Shown: one piece after another, positions 18,116 to 27,035 of the stretch | Position numbering within the stretch: the stretch's first letter is position 1 | How the letters are laid out: the number at the start of each line of letters is the position of its first letter | Assembly: GCF_900109575.1 (NCBI RefSeq) | Contig: NZ_FOAF01000003.1 | Coordinates: forward strand, 62,001-126,000 | Direction of reading: 5' to 3' | DNA from: Olivibacter domesticus | GTDB taxonomy: Bacteria; Bacteroidota; Bacteroidia; Sphingobacteriales; Sphingobacteriaceae | DNA: 64,000 nucleotides | Notes under the pieces: model-generated | Databases searched by the model: none | Seen by the model: the letters and a program-made list of their open reading frames with translations, nothing else | What the model was told of the DNA's origin: nothing | Position numbers and translations under genes: made by a program

Positions 18116-19600
18116 TTAAAATCTTCCCTCTACCCTTTTTAAACCTTCTTTGGCTTTATTTTCTATGCTACTTTCGTAATCATGATTCTTCATGTTAATT
18201 GCTTTATTATAAGAATCAGCGGCTTGTTTATATTGCTTCCTTCGCATATATATATCACCTAAAAGCACAGCCGCATTAGCAGCATAATAATATTTACTGT
18301 GCTCTCCGAAAGCTATCGTATAGTTATAAAATTTAATTGCACCAGCCATTCCTCCAGTTTCATGAAAAACCCGTCCAAATCGATAACAATATTCTATTTT
18401 GTATCGCTTTTCTTTATATGTGTTAGCATTTTCATTGTTTAGGATTTCTTTCGCTTTGTCGTAATATCCACCATCGAATAAAAATCTTGCTCTCAGTAAA
18501 GCTGGATTCGGTTCTCCTTCGCTGGCTTCATTGATAGCCTGTTTGTCTTTTTCATCAAAGGAGGCACCTTCCTTTTTTACCTTCGTTATAAAAGTATTGT
18601 ATTTAACCTCATCTCCCTTTAATATTGCGATGTATGCTAAATGTAAATAGGTATCTTTAATAAGACTTGCTCCCCTTGTTGATTGCAAAAAGTCATGAAG
18701 CTGAACAGCAGCTGACAGGTCTAGTTTATTAAGTTTTGCCATACCCAGTAGATAATCAAGGTAGGGATAATCCGTGTACCCTGATTTAGTAGGTCTGTTC
18801 ATTAAATAACTGATAGCCGCCCCGTTATGTCCCGTTTTATAGGCAGCGTATGCTCGAATATATACTTTTAATAAGCTCGTATCATCTAATCTTTCGGTGG
18901 CAGTTATTATTTTGTCAAATGCATCTTTTTCCTTGGTTATATTTACCCAAACTTGACTCAAGTAAAAAACTGATTCGTCATAAAAAATATCATAAGTAGA
19001 ACCGGGTAAATTATCCACGAGCTCTTCTAGCATTCTTTCGCCCTTCTCGGTACCTCCCCGTACTCCAAGAGTTCCTAGGGCCTTTTGTGCGCCAGAAGGT
19101 AAAGACCCAATAACAGCATTCAACATCCCTAGCCCCTTATAATTTGGCAGGAATTCCGGATATTTTTCCGTATTCTCCTGAAGCATGTTATAAGCACGTT
19201 TGATCTCTAGCGCACTGGTGACGTATTCTTGATATCGTCCGCGTAAGAGCGACCATTGTAAATTAATCTCTGCTTGCGCAAAAAGATAATAGGGCGAATC
19301 TTTACTATCGGCACTTATTTTCGATAAGCGTATTGACTTATTTTTTTTTAGCTTATCAAATTCAATTTTATTATCTGACGCAAGAATATAAAAATAGTCG
19401 ATGTAATTTTCGATCAGATATACCATGCTATTAGCAGGATTCAGCGCTCTTTCTTTTTCTATATATTGTCTGGCCAGATCAAGCCTTAGGTTCATGACCT
19501 CGTAGTAAGCATTTTTACAATTTGTGCTAAACTCGAAAGAGGCTTTGGATATAAATCCAGTCAACATTAATAGGATAAATACGATGAATCTGAGTGCCAT
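18116..19600 (-). CDS. Exported TPR-repeat protein of unknown function
   Basis: The N-terminus is a signal peptide (about residues 1-20, MALRFIVFILLMLTGF). The remaining 470 residues are almost entirely helical with tetratricopeptide-like pairs, clearest near the C-terminus (YAANAAVLLGDIYMRRKQYK). A central FLPNYKGLGMLNAVIGSLP segment is distinctive. It probably acts as a periplasmic or outer-membrane scaffold. It lies 19 nt upstream of pepT on the same strand. Confidence 0.8.
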   Translation of the reverse strand: MALRFIVFILLMLTGFISKASFEFSTNCKNAYYEVMNLRLDLARQYIEKERALNPANSMVYLIENYIDYFYILASDNKIEFDKLKKNKSIRLSKISADSKDSPYYLFAQAEINLQWSLLRGRYQEYVTSALEIKRAYNMLQENTEKYPEFLPNYKGLGMLNAVIGSLPSGAQKALGTLGVRGGTEKGERMLEELVDNLPGSTYDIFYDESVFYLSQVWVNITKEKDAFDKIITATERLDDTSLLKVYIRAYAAYKTGHNGAAISYLMNRPTKSGYTDYPYLDYLLGMAKLNKLDLSAAVQLHDFLQSTRGASLIKDTYLHLAYIAILKGDEVKYNTFITKVKKEGASFDEKDKQAINEASEGEPNPALLRARFLFDGGYYDKAKEILNNENANTYKEKRYKIEYCYRFGRVFHETGGMAGAIKFYNYTIAFGEHSKYYYAANAAVLLGDIYMRRKQYKQAADSYNKAINMKNHDYESSIENKAKEGLKRVEGRF

Positions 19601-19671
19601 TTAAAGGATTGAATAGATGAACCAAATTGAGGTACGAAATAGCATTAACAGTGCCAAAATTCATGGACAAT

Positions 19672-19702
19672 AAAAAAGCCCAGGACATATGACCTGAGCT
19701 TT
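19672..19702 (-). terminator. Terminator after the zinc-ribbon gene
   Basis: Stem AAAGCcCAGG / CCTGaGCTTT (19675-19684 and 19693-19702) with an eight-base loop, followed by six U on the minus strand. It ends the Nif3/zinc-ribbon transcript. Confidence 0.8.
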
Positions 19703-19721
19703 ACAATTCTATAAATGCGTG

Positions 19722-20468
19722 TTATGCTTGAACGATATTGTCTTCAACGAAGGCTTCATCCACCAAAATACGGCCACAGTGCTCACAAACAATAATTTTC
19801 TTACGCTGACGTATATCCAATTGTCTTTGAGGCGGTATTTGGTTATGACATCCTGAACAGGAATCTCTATCTATAGTTACGACAGCAAGTCCATTTTTAG
19901 CATTGTTCCGTAATCTATTATATGCTATAAGTAAGCGTTCTTCAATTTTCGATTCCGCATCGTCCGCCTTTTTTATTAAGGCATCTTCGTCCTTTTGTGT
20001 TTCAGAAGTAATGGTGTCTAATTCCTCTTTTTTAACTGATAAATCTTTTCTCCGTTCTTCTAAATCTCCCTGCGTCTTTTCATAAACATCAGTTTTATTT
20101 TTGATCTCAAATTCATGCTCGCGAATTTTTTTCTCGCAAACTTGAATTTCCAATCCCTGAATCTCAATTTCTTTGGTAATAGCATCGTATTCACGATTGT
20201 TTTTTACCTCATTCAGTTGTGACTCATACTTTTTGATCGCCGCCTGAGCTTCCTTAATCATATTTTTACGATTAACGATAGCATCTTCCAAATCATCCAG
20301 TTCTGTTCTGTTTTTTTCGATACGTGTTTCTAAGCCTGCCACCTCATCCTCAAGGTCTGCTACCTCGATTGGTAATTCGCCACGAACTTGGCGAATCTTG
20401 TCAATTTTAGTATGGATTGTCTGCAGATCCCAAAGGGCCTGCAACTTTTGCTCTACGGTTTGTTCCAT
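19722..20468 (-). CDS. Coiled-coil protein with C4 zinc ribbon
   Basis: About residues 1-195 form a long charged coiled coil. A C4-type zinc ribbon follows (CSGCHNQIPPQRQ ... IVCEHCGRIL, two CxxC pairs). This matches the C4-type zinc-ribbon family (PF02591-like), whose better-known members bind nucleic acid or translation factors. The start abuts the stop of the Nif3-like gene, and that pairing is very common in bacteria. Confidence 0.9.
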   Translation of the reverse strand: MEQTVEQKLQALWDLQTIHTKIDKIRQVRGELPIEVADLEDEVAGLETRIEKNRTELDDLEDAIVNRKNMIKEAQAAIKKYESQLNEVKNNREYDAITKEIEIQGLEIQVCEKKIREHEFEIKNKTDVYEKTQGDLEERRKDLSVKKEELDTITSETQKDEDALIKKADDAESKIEERLLIAYNRLRNNAKNGLAVVTIDRDSCSGCHNQIPPQRQLDIRQRKKIIVCEHCGRILVDEAFVEDNIVQA

Positions 20469-21565
20469 TAAATATAATAATTTATTGGGTTTGTATTTAT
20501 TCCGGTTAAACGGACTGCAAAGTTAGGAAATTTTTTTTGAATTATTTCCAACAATAATTCTTGTGTAAACTGCTCACTTTCAAAATGTCCAACATCCGCA
20601 ATAAGGATTTTTCCTTCGGCATCAAAAAATTCATGATACTTGTAATCTCCTGTTATAAAAGCATCTGCACCCATCCTGATAGCTTGTGGTAATAAAAAGC
20701 CCCCGGCACCACCGCAAACGGCCACACGTTGGATATTTTTCTTTTTTAATTTAGTATATCTTATCACTTGCAAATGAAGATTTTCCTTTATTTGTGCCAA
20801 AAAATCCAGTTCACTTAATGCTATTGGCAACATTCCGATCATTCCGCTTCCAATACTGCTGTAAGCGTTCTGTAACTTATATATATCATAGGCAACCTCT
20901 TCATATGGATGATTTTCGTACATCGCAACTAAAAGCTTCCGCTCTAAATGCTGTGGATATACAACCTCTATCCGTTCTTCCGGTTCTGTGTGTTGTTCAC
21001 CAATCGTTCCGACATAAGGAGTTGAACCCTCCTTTGCCCGAAAAGTTCCTAGACCATCGGTACTGAAACTACATTGATCATAATTTCCGATAGCACCGGC
21101 ACCTATATTAAATAAAGCGTTCCTTAACGACTCAGCGTGAGTTTTAGGAACAAATACAGCCAATTTATTAAGCAGGTTTTCCTTTGGAGATAGTATGGAA
21201 AGATCCTGCAGTTTTAATTTTTCGGCAATCTTTCTATTTACACCGCCGAATATGTTATCAAGATTCGTATGTATCGCGTAAAGAGCTATATCATGTTTAA
21301 TGGCTTTCATTACCGTTCTCTCAACATAGTTACTTCCATTAAATCGCTTGAGTCCTTTAAAAATGATTGGATGATGTGAAATAATTATATCACAGTTTGT
21401 GCTAATAGCTTCTTCAACCACTTCTTCAGTACAGTCTAAAGAAATAAGCGCCTGGTTTATCTCTTTGTTATGATCACCCACCAATAAACCCGAATTATCA
21501 TATGTCTCCTGATAAGGCAGTGGAGCAATGTCTTCTAAATATTTGGCTAATTCTGCTAATCTCAT
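20468..21565 (-). CDS. Nif3-like dinuclear metal centre protein
   Basis: This 365-residue protein is the long form with an inserted PII-like domain (about residues 130-235). Metal-binding motifs are ISHHPIIFKGLKRF, IHTNLDNIFGGVN, and C-terminal GDYKYHEFFDA and DVGHFESEQF. The family is hexameric. It is often called GTP cyclohydrolase I type 2, but its true reaction is unclear. Its stop overlaps the start of the zinc-ribbon gene. Confidence 0.93.
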   Translation of the reverse strand: MRLAELAKYLEDIAPLPYQETYDNSGLLVGDHNKEINQALISLDCTEEVVEEAISTNCDIIISHHPIIFKGLKRFNGSNYVERTVMKAIKHDIALYAIHTNLDNIFGGVNRKIAEKLKLQDLSILSPKENLLNKLAVFVPKTHAESLRNALFNIGAGAIGNYDQCSFSTDGLGTFRAKEGSTPYVGTIGEQHTEPEERIEVVYPQHLERKLLVAMYENHPYEEVAYDIYKLQNAYSSIGSGMIGMLPIALSELDFLAQIKENLHLQVIRYTKLKKKNIQRVAVCGGAGGFLLPQAIRMGADAFITGDYKYHEFFDAEGKILIADVGHFESEQFTQELLLEIIQKKFPNFAVRLTGINTNPINYYI

Positions 21566-21573
21566 GGTCCTAA

Positions 21574-22038
21574 TTATTTTCTGTTTTCTTCTGCTAAAAA
21601 AGCATTATGATCATTTAAAAGAGATCTGAAATTATTCATTTTTACCCAATATGCTATAAAATAGAAAAAATAAACCAAGTTTAGACCAACAAGGAGGTTA
21701 ACAGATAAAGGAAACATTGTCACGACATATAATATACCTACTGTTATTCCTGTTGAACGCCCAGGGGATTCTTCTTCCGCGATCTTCCGATCATAAAATT
21801 CATTTGTCAATGAGTCTGACATCCGTTTTGCTAATTCAAAGTTCCAATAAATATTGAAAATCGGGATCAGAATTAACCATGCTTCCCACGGTTTCATATG
21901 TCTATTAGCGGGGTCGATCAACTTTAATGTTGCTCGAAAGGTGTTGGCATAAAAGGCTTTAATAATTAAACATATTAACGCAAAAACCCCTGCAGCAATT
22001 ATCGTTTCACGGTCTAAATTATTTATATTAAATTCCAT
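21574..22038 (-). CDS. Four-helix membrane protein (DUF4328-like)
   Basis: About 154 residues with hydrophobic segments near 12-30, 50-68, 100-120 and 120-137. The PWEAWLILIPIFNIYWNFELAKRMSD-type segment (seen as WEAWLILIPIFNIYWNFELA) resembles DUF4328 proteins. I prefer ATG 22038; an in-frame GTG two codons upstream is possible. It lies 8 nt before the Nif3-like gene. Function unknown. Confidence 0.7.
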   Translation of the reverse strand: MEFNINNLDRETIIAAGVFALICLIIKAFYANTFRATLKLIDPANRHMKPWEAWLILIPIFNIYWNFELAKRMSDSLTNEFYDRKIAEEESPGRSTGITVGILYVVTMFPLSVNLLVGLNLVYFFYFIAYWVKMNNFRSLLNDHNAFLAEENRK

Positions 22039-22182
22039 TTGCACGAAAGTACATCAAAAACTTAGATATCTTGGATTTTATGTGCAAATAACAAAAACGG
22101 AATATAAACCGCCAAATCATCTGCCACTCATCCACCCTTGAATAGGGTTTACAAATGAAAACATACATAATACAAGTAAATC

Positions 22183-22605
22183 CTAAAGGTTCCTTGGACG
22201 GTTCATAAACCATAGACTTACCGCAAAATTTAACAGAATTCCAACCAAGAGAGCACCTCCAAATCTCCCAATATACTCTTCTGTATAGGGCTGACGTTCA
22301 TATTGTAACAGTATAGCCGTTGCCAGTCCGGCCAAAGCTCCTCCAACCAACAAAATCATGAAACCTTGTACAAAAGCTCGAAAGAAAGAAATATCAGCAT
22401 TGGGTAAGGTATTTTTGTAACTTCGAATCCCAAAATATAAGCCTACAAAAGGGATTAAAACAGATAGATATTCCATCCATGTTATCCCCAGAAAACCATT
22501 TGAAGAAATGGTACTTAAATTATAAGCACCAAATTTTTGTATAACAAAAATCCAGATTCCACTTAGAATTCCGATCAATACACCATATGGCCATGCATGT
22601 TTCAT
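22183..22605 (-). CDS. DUF4199-like membrane protein
   Basis: 140 residues with four predicted membrane helices. The opening YGVLIGILSGIWIF, the GIRSYKN loop and a central FRAFVQGFMILLVGG helix follow the DUF4199 pattern common in Bacteroidota. Function is unknown. A 19-bp sequence shared with the FMN reductase gene lies upstream of its start (22658-22676). Confidence 0.75.
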   Translation of the reverse strand: MKHAWPYGVLIGILSGIWIFVIQKFGAYNLSTISSNGFLGITWMEYLSVLIPFVGLYFGIRSYKNTLPNADISFFRAFVQGFMILLVGGALAGLATAILLQYERQPYTEEYIGRFGGALLVGILLNFAVSLWFMNRPRNL

Positions 22606-22657
22606 AATCAGTTTATTTGATTGTCTTCATATAACAAGGCTTTACTCTAATTGTTTA

Positions 22658-22676
22658 TAACCTGAATTCGATTATT
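22658..22676 (-). repeat. 19-bp element shared with 53382-53400
   Basis: AATAATCGAATTCAGGTTA (minus strand) is found here and, identically, at 53382-53400. Both copies lie in the same orientation just upstream of a leftward gene start, 53 nt here and 18 nt there. Confidence 0.6.
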
Positions 22677-22708
22677 CTTTATGAGCTCAAAATTCAATAA
22701 CCATCCTA

Positions 22709-22791
22709 GGCAAGGTGCTTTTGTGAAGACCTATTGGGATAAGTCAAGCGAAGGTAACGCTACACAGGGTAGCTATTGGATTACCTTTGCC
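22709..22791 (+). promoter_or_regulatory. Candidate leader RNA with two competing pairings before the sigma factor gene
   Basis: ACCTT at 22783-22787 can pair with AAGGT at 22751-22755, as part of an AAGGTAA/TTACCTT stem enclosing the hairpin GCTAC-N5-GTAGC (22759-22773). It can instead pair with AAGGT at 22712-22716, as part of GGCAAGGT / ACCTTTGCC. The region is also open as a 58-codon frame (ATG 22681 to TAA 22857), in frame with the sigma gene. Confidence 0.35.
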
Positions 22792-22860
22792 GAGATTTAT
22801 TTTCGCAGATTGTATATTATATATAATTTCATTACATTAGAAATATCAAAACCTTAAAAA

Positions 22861-23433
22861 TTGGTCTTTAAACGAACGTATAGGCAATCGGAAGCAGATT
22901 TATTAATACAATATAAATCAACGGGAGACCTTAATCTCTTAGGTACTCTTTATGAACCCTACATGCCCCTAATATATGGTTTATGTCTTAGGTATCTTAA
23001 AGAAGAAAGCAAAAGCGAAGATGCCGTTATGCAAATCTTTGAACAGTTAATAAAAAAATTACGCATACATGAAGTAAGCAATTTTAAAAGTTGGCTTTAT
23101 TCTTTCGCCCGAAATTATTGCTTAATGGAACTAAGAGCTTCCGGTAAAAACATTACTATTTCCATTGACGAAAATACTTTTATGGAAAATGAGCTTACCG
23201 AGCATCAATCCTTTGAGCATGATATGCTCGAGACAAAATTGAGTTCAATGGAAAAATGTCTAGAGCATCTGAATAACGAACAAAAAAAGTGCATTAAGTT
23301 GTTTTATCTGGATCAAAAATGTTATAAGGACATTTGTGAAATTACTGGTTACGATATCAGTAAGGTAAAAAGTTACATTCAAAACGGAAAGAGAAATTTA
23401 AAAATTTGCATGGAAAAAAATGGAGATGGATAA
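22861..23433 (+). CDS. Sigma-70 family RNA polymerase sigma factor (ECF-like)
   Basis: 190 residues. Region 2 (about 10-90) includes YLKEESKSEDAVMQIFEQL and NFKSWLYSFARNYCLMEL. Region 4 (about 130-185) includes LEHLNNEQKKCIKLFYLDQ and CYKDICEITGYDISKVKSYI. The start appears to be TTG, because a TAA lies in frame just upstream and no ATG is near the domain start. It overlaps the next gene by 14 nt. Such pairs are common in Sphingobacteriaceae. Targets are unknown. Confidence 0.9.
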   Translation: MVFKRTYRQSEADLLIQYKSTGDLNLLGTLYEPYMPLIYGLCLRYLKEESKSEDAVMQIFEQLIKKLRIHEVSNFKSWLYSFARNYCLMELRASGKNITISIDENTFMENELTEHQSFEHDMLETKLSSMEKCLEHLNNEQKKCIKLFYLDQKCYKDICEITGYDISKVKSYIQNGKRNLKICMEKNGDG

Positions 23434-24082
23434 CACTTATAATATAATTAGAATACAACAGTATCTTAGAGGAGAGTTGACTCCAGAAGAAATGAACCAA
23501 CTTGAGCGACAAGCTTTAGAAGACCCTTTTTTAAATGATGCTATTGAAGGTTATGCCGTTAAGGGTGTTAGTCATACCAAACTCACGCTGCTGCAACAAA
23601 GGTTACAGGATAGAATTGCACAACAGCCCCAAGAAAGGAGCCGTATGCTTTTTAATTCACAACGACTTGGAATTGCAGCCGTTGCTTGCTTGCTTTTTAT
23701 CTTATCTTGTGTACTTTTTTGGATGATCAATACAAGAGACGCTAAGAAAAATCAAGGACAAGTTGCGCTCGAATTGAATACATCGGAGCCCATACCGTCT
23801 GGAAATGGTTTATTTATTGCAAGAAAATTGACGAATCAATCTGCTTCGCCAGTAATAGGCTGGGAGGCATTTAATACCTATATTAAAAAGAATACGCGCA
23901 CTGCTATTATAGGAAAAGACGTTGTGGTGCTCTCTTTCGAGGTAAGCGAAAAAGGTCGGCCAATTAACATCACTTCCTCCAAAGGTAAACCGGCGTCTGT
24001 AAAAGAAGCTAAAATCTTATTGGAGAAGGGCCCAACTTGGACGGGAAGTAACCGTGCAGAAATCGAATTTGTTTTTGAATAA
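23420..24082 (+). CDS. Membrane partner of the sigma factor with a TonB-C-like end
   Basis: A cytoplasmic N-terminus (about residues 1-75) holds the pattern IQQYLRGELTPEEMNQLERQ and DPFLNDAIEGYAV, typical of proteins encoded next to this sigma class. One membrane helix follows (about 84-104). The periplasmic C-terminus (about 145-220) resembles a TonB C-terminal fold (VVVLSFEVSEKGRPINI, LLEKGPTWTG). It overlaps the sigma gene and could be an anti-sigma factor or signal transducer. That role is inferred from context. Confidence 0.8.
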   Translation: MEMDNTYNIIRIQQYLRGELTPEEMNQLERQALEDPFLNDAIEGYAVKGVSHTKLTLLQQRLQDRIAQQPQERSRMLFNSQRLGIAAVACLLFILSCVLFWMINTRDAKKNQGQVALELNTSEPIPSGNGLFIARKLTNQSASPVIGWEAFNTYIKKNTRTAIIGKDVVVLSFEVSEKGRPINITSSKGKPASVKEAKILLEKGPTWTGSNRAEIEFVFE

Positions 24083-24124
24083 AAAAGAGCTTTTTACGCA
24101 AAAACAAATGCAAGCTTATGGTAA

Positions 24125-25135
24125 TTATAAAATATAATGCATAATGCCATAGGTAATACCAGCAAGTACTGCCGACACCGGAATTGTGAGCACCCACGCC
24201 CATAGTAAACTAATGGTAACTCCCCAACGTACAGCAGAAACTCGTTTAACAAGTCCGACCCCAATAATAGATCCCGTAATGGTATGTGTGGTGGAGACTG
24301 GTATTCCAAAATGTTCAGTAATGCCTAAAGTTAAAGCACCAGCGGTTTCTGCTCCTACCCCTTCTAAAGCCGTTACTTTTGTGATTTTGGTTCCCATCGT
24401 TTTAACAATTTTCCACCCACCACTCATTGTGCCCAGCGCAATTGCAGAGTAACACGTCAATGGAATCCATTCGGGCATATGGTTTGCGTTTGGTAAATAG
24501 CCCCCAGCGACCATAGCAACCACAATAATCCCCATCACTTTCTGTGCATCATTACCTCCATGAGCAAAACTTAATGCGGCAGAAGAAACCAACTGTAATC
24601 TCTTAAACCATTTTTCTGCAACAGCGGGTTTAGAGTGCTTGGCTAAATGGAGAATAATAAGTGTAATTACAATGGAGATGAGCATACCGATCACCGGCGC
24701 TAATACAATAAATGAGATAATCTTTAAAGTTGGTGCAAGATTTATCGCTTCTAATATTGGGTCTCCTAAAAACAGCGCATGCGCCATTCCTGCTCCAGCA
24801 AAACCTCCAATCAACGTATGAGAGGAGCTAGAAGGTATACCATAATACCAAGTGAAGAGATTCCAGCTAATAGCCGCTATTAATCCTGCTAAAATCACTT
24901 CAAGTGTAATATAATTCTCAACAACAGTTTTTGCTATCGTATTAGCTACTTTGTGGTCTGTGAAATAAAAATATGCTGCAAAATTAAAGGCGGCAGCCCA
25001 CAATACCGCTTGAAAAGGTGATAAAACTTTTGTAGAAACAACGGTTGCTATGGAATTTGCGGCATCATGAAAACCATTGATATAATCAAAGGCGATGGCG
25101 AGGACAATTACAACAACCAATATAGTGGTTAACAT
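24125..25135 (-). CDS. Inorganic phosphate transporter, Pit family
   Basis: 336 residues with about ten membrane segments. The family signatures GFHDAANSIATVVSTKVL (N-terminal) and FAHGGNDAQKVMG (central) are intact, as is the repeated GIPVSTTHTITGSIIGVG. It moves phosphate across the inner membrane by cation symport. It lies 60 nt after the DUF47 gene on the same strand, the usual Pit/DUF47 arrangement, and both probably follow the Pho-box-like repeat at 25883-25904. Confidence 0.95.
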   Translation of the reverse strand: MLTTILVVVIVLAIAFDYINGFHDAANSIATVVSTKVLSPFQAVLWAAAFNFAAYFYFTDHKVANTIAKTVVENYITLEVILAGLIAAISWNLFTWYYGIPSSSSHTLIGGFAGAGMAHALFLGDPILEAINLAPTLKIISFIVLAPVIGMLISIVITLIILHLAKHSKPAVAEKWFKRLQLVSSAALSFAHGGNDAQKVMGIIVVAMVAGGYLPNANHMPEWIPLTCYSAIALGTMSGGWKIVKTMGTKITKVTALEGVGAETAGALTLGITEHFGIPVSTTHTITGSIIGVGLVKRVSAVRWGVTISLLWAWVLTIPVSAVLAGITYGIMHYIL

Positions 25136-25195
25136 AATTTTTTAGTTTTAATTAGCAAATGTGCTGTCTTTTAATCGAAAAAATGCTCTTGATTT

Positions 25196-25843
25196 TTAAG
25201 CATTTTTAACCAAAATACTTTCCAGCACGTTGGCCACATCTTCACACATATCAGTAGCTGTTTCTAAAGTAGCAAGAACCTCTTTGTATTTTATAAGAGC
25301 AATAGCATCTTTCTCATACAAGAAAAGGTCTCCAATGGCTTTGTTATAAACATAGTCAGCCTTATTCTCAACACTATTCACCCGTACACAAGCATCTGCA
25401 ATACTTCTAACATTTTTAAGATTTCTTAACTCGTACATGCCCTTTGAGAGCGCGGTTACTGCCTCGACGATCAAGCTCGCTAGCTCTTTAATAGGCTCTG
25501 TAATCTCGTCTACATGATACAGTTCCATTCTATTGGCAGAGTCAAAAATATAGTCAGCAATATCATCCAGCGCACTGGCAAGCGTATGGATATCTTCACG
25601 ATCAAAAGGCGTTATAAAATTCTTTCCCAGCTCCAGGTGAATTTGGTGCGTAATATCATCACCTTTATGTTCAAGATCTTTAACCTTTTTATAATGCAAT
25701 TTTCGTTGCTCCAAATCTTCCGTATTAACAGCCTCGTTAAGCGCGTTGGCAATGTCAATAAGATTTGTACTGGCCTGTTCAAAAAGAGGAAAAAACTTTT
25801 TGTCTTTTGGAACGAAGTATTGAAATATACTGTTTAACGACAT
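25196..25843 (-). CDS. DUF47 family (PhoU-like) phosphate transport regulator
   Basis: 215 residues, all helical, with the PhoU-like pattern: LEHKGDDITHQIHLELGKNF, TPFDREDIHTLASALDDIAD, YIFDSANR and a C-terminal LATLETATDMCEDVANVLES. DUF47 proteins pair with Pit transporters and are thought to modulate them. It is the first gene after the 11-bp direct repeats and TATACCTTTG box. Confidence 0.94.
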   Translation of the reverse strand: MSLNSIFQYFVPKDKKFFPLFEQASTNLIDIANALNEAVNTEDLEQRKLHYKKVKDLEHKGDDITHQIHLELGKNFITPFDREDIHTLASALDDIADYIFDSANRMELYHVDEITEPIKELASLIVEAVTALSKGMYELRNLKNVRSIADACVRVNSVENKADYVYNKAIGDLFLYEKDAIALIKYKEVLATLETATDMCEDVANVLESILVKNA

Positions 25844-25869
25844 TTTTCTTGTTAATATAATTATGTTGC

Positions 25870-25904
25870 AAAGGTATATCCTTAATGTTAAGTTAATGTT
25901 AAGT
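25870..25904 (-). promoter_or_regulatory. Pho-box-like direct repeats and -7 box upstream of DUF47-pit
   Basis: Read leftward, CTTAACATTAA is repeated head to tail with an exact 11-bp period (25883-25904) and a degenerate third unit follows upstream. Six bases further downstream lies TACCTTTG, a -7 box (plus-strand 25870-25877). There is no -33 TTG at the normal distance, so the repeats occupy its place, as at activator-dependent PhoB promoters. Confidence 0.6.
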
Positions 25905-25965
25905 TTATGCCAACTCTACAATAAACAACATTTATGTAACAGCGTTTAAGAAACTAGAGAAAAAA

Positions 25966-26991
25966 TCAGTCCTTCGCTAAGGTAAAACCGAATGTTGAGC
26001 CGAGCCCTTCAGTGCTTCTTACGGAAATGGTTTGTTGATGCGCTTCCAAGATATGTTTCACAATGGCGAGTCCCAAACCAGATCCACCAATTTGTCTCGA
26101 TCTGCTTTTATCCGCTCTGAAAAATCTTTCAAATAAACGCGGTAAATATTTTTCTTCTATTCCTATTCCATCATCCGTTACTTCTACGAGTACCTGATCA
26201 TGCAATTCATAGATTTTTATGAAGGTATGCCCTCTTTCTTTTCCGTATTTAAGAGAGTTACTGATCAAATTCACCAACACCTGTCTAATCTTCTCTCGGT
26301 CAGCATTTACAAAAATGGGATAGTTATATTTATGTTTAAATATAAGCTCTATTTCGTGTTTCTCTGCCTTTAACTCAAGAGACTCCATTACTTCTTTAAT
26401 TAAAACAGACAAGTCAAAGCGTTGATAATTTATTTTTATCTCGCCACTTTCAAGCTTGGCTATTTCATCTAAATCCTTAATAAGATAACTTAAGCGATCC
26501 AGATTGTTAGACGCCTTCTGAAGAAACACTTTTGCACGATCCGGATCTTCCTCCATTAAATCTTCCTGAACAGCCTCAATATAGCCCTGAATTGCAAACA
26601 ATGGTGTTTTGAATTCATGGGAAATATTCGACAGAAATTCGCGCCTAAATTGCTCTTGATTTTTCAGCGCCTCTATTTCAGTCTTTTTTTCGCGGGCCCA
26701 TGACTTTACTTCTTCCTGAACATCGTTTATGGGGTCATCACTCAGTTGCTCTCCCAGGGCTTCTTTTAAATCCTTTCCTAGTTTTAAGTTATGGATGAGC
26801 TTATAAATCAAGGTGATTTTACGATAAATGTATCGTTCAATTAGGTAGTAGAAAACAAAAAAGCTACAAATAAAGGCTATTACAAAGGTGATGAGAAAAT
26901 AATACCAGCTGTGTTGGAAATAGAAGTTAACAGAACTTAAAGATAACGCTACAATCAGGGCATTAATGGATACCAACAGTTTAAACTGCAT
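25966..26991 (-). CDS. PhoR-like sensor histidine kinase (orphan)
   Basis: Two N-terminal membrane helices (about residues 4-22 and 28-48) with almost no periplasmic loop, then a linker, HisKA with FLSNISHEFKTPLFAIQGY (His near 126) and HATPase_c with an N-box LVNLISNSLKYG, GIGIEEKYLPRLFERFFR and GGSGLGLAIVKHIL. The layout resembles PhoR of Gram-positives and Bacteroidota. No response regulator gene is adjacent. It follows psd by 44 nt, and the Pho-box-like repeat lies just beyond its stop. Confidence 0.9.
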   Translation of the reverse strand: MQFKLLVSINALIVALSLSSVNFYFQHSWYYFLITFVIAFICSFFVFYYLIERYIYRKITLIYKLIHNLKLGKDLKEALGEQLSDDPINDVQEEVKSWAREKKTEIEALKNQEQFRREFLSNISHEFKTPLFAIQGYIEAVQEDLMEEDPDRAKVFLQKASNNLDRLSYLIKDLDEIAKLESGEIKINYQRFDLSVLIKEVMESLELKAEKHEIELIFKHKYNYPIFVNADREKIRQVLVNLISNSLKYGKERGHTFIKIYELHDQVLVEVTDDGIGIEEKYLPRLFERFFRADKSRSRQIGGSGLGLAIVKHILEAHQQTISVRSTEGLGSTFGFTLAKD

Positions 26992-27035
26992 AACACATAC
27001 TTATTTAATATAAGTTTCAAGAAATCTACAGACAA

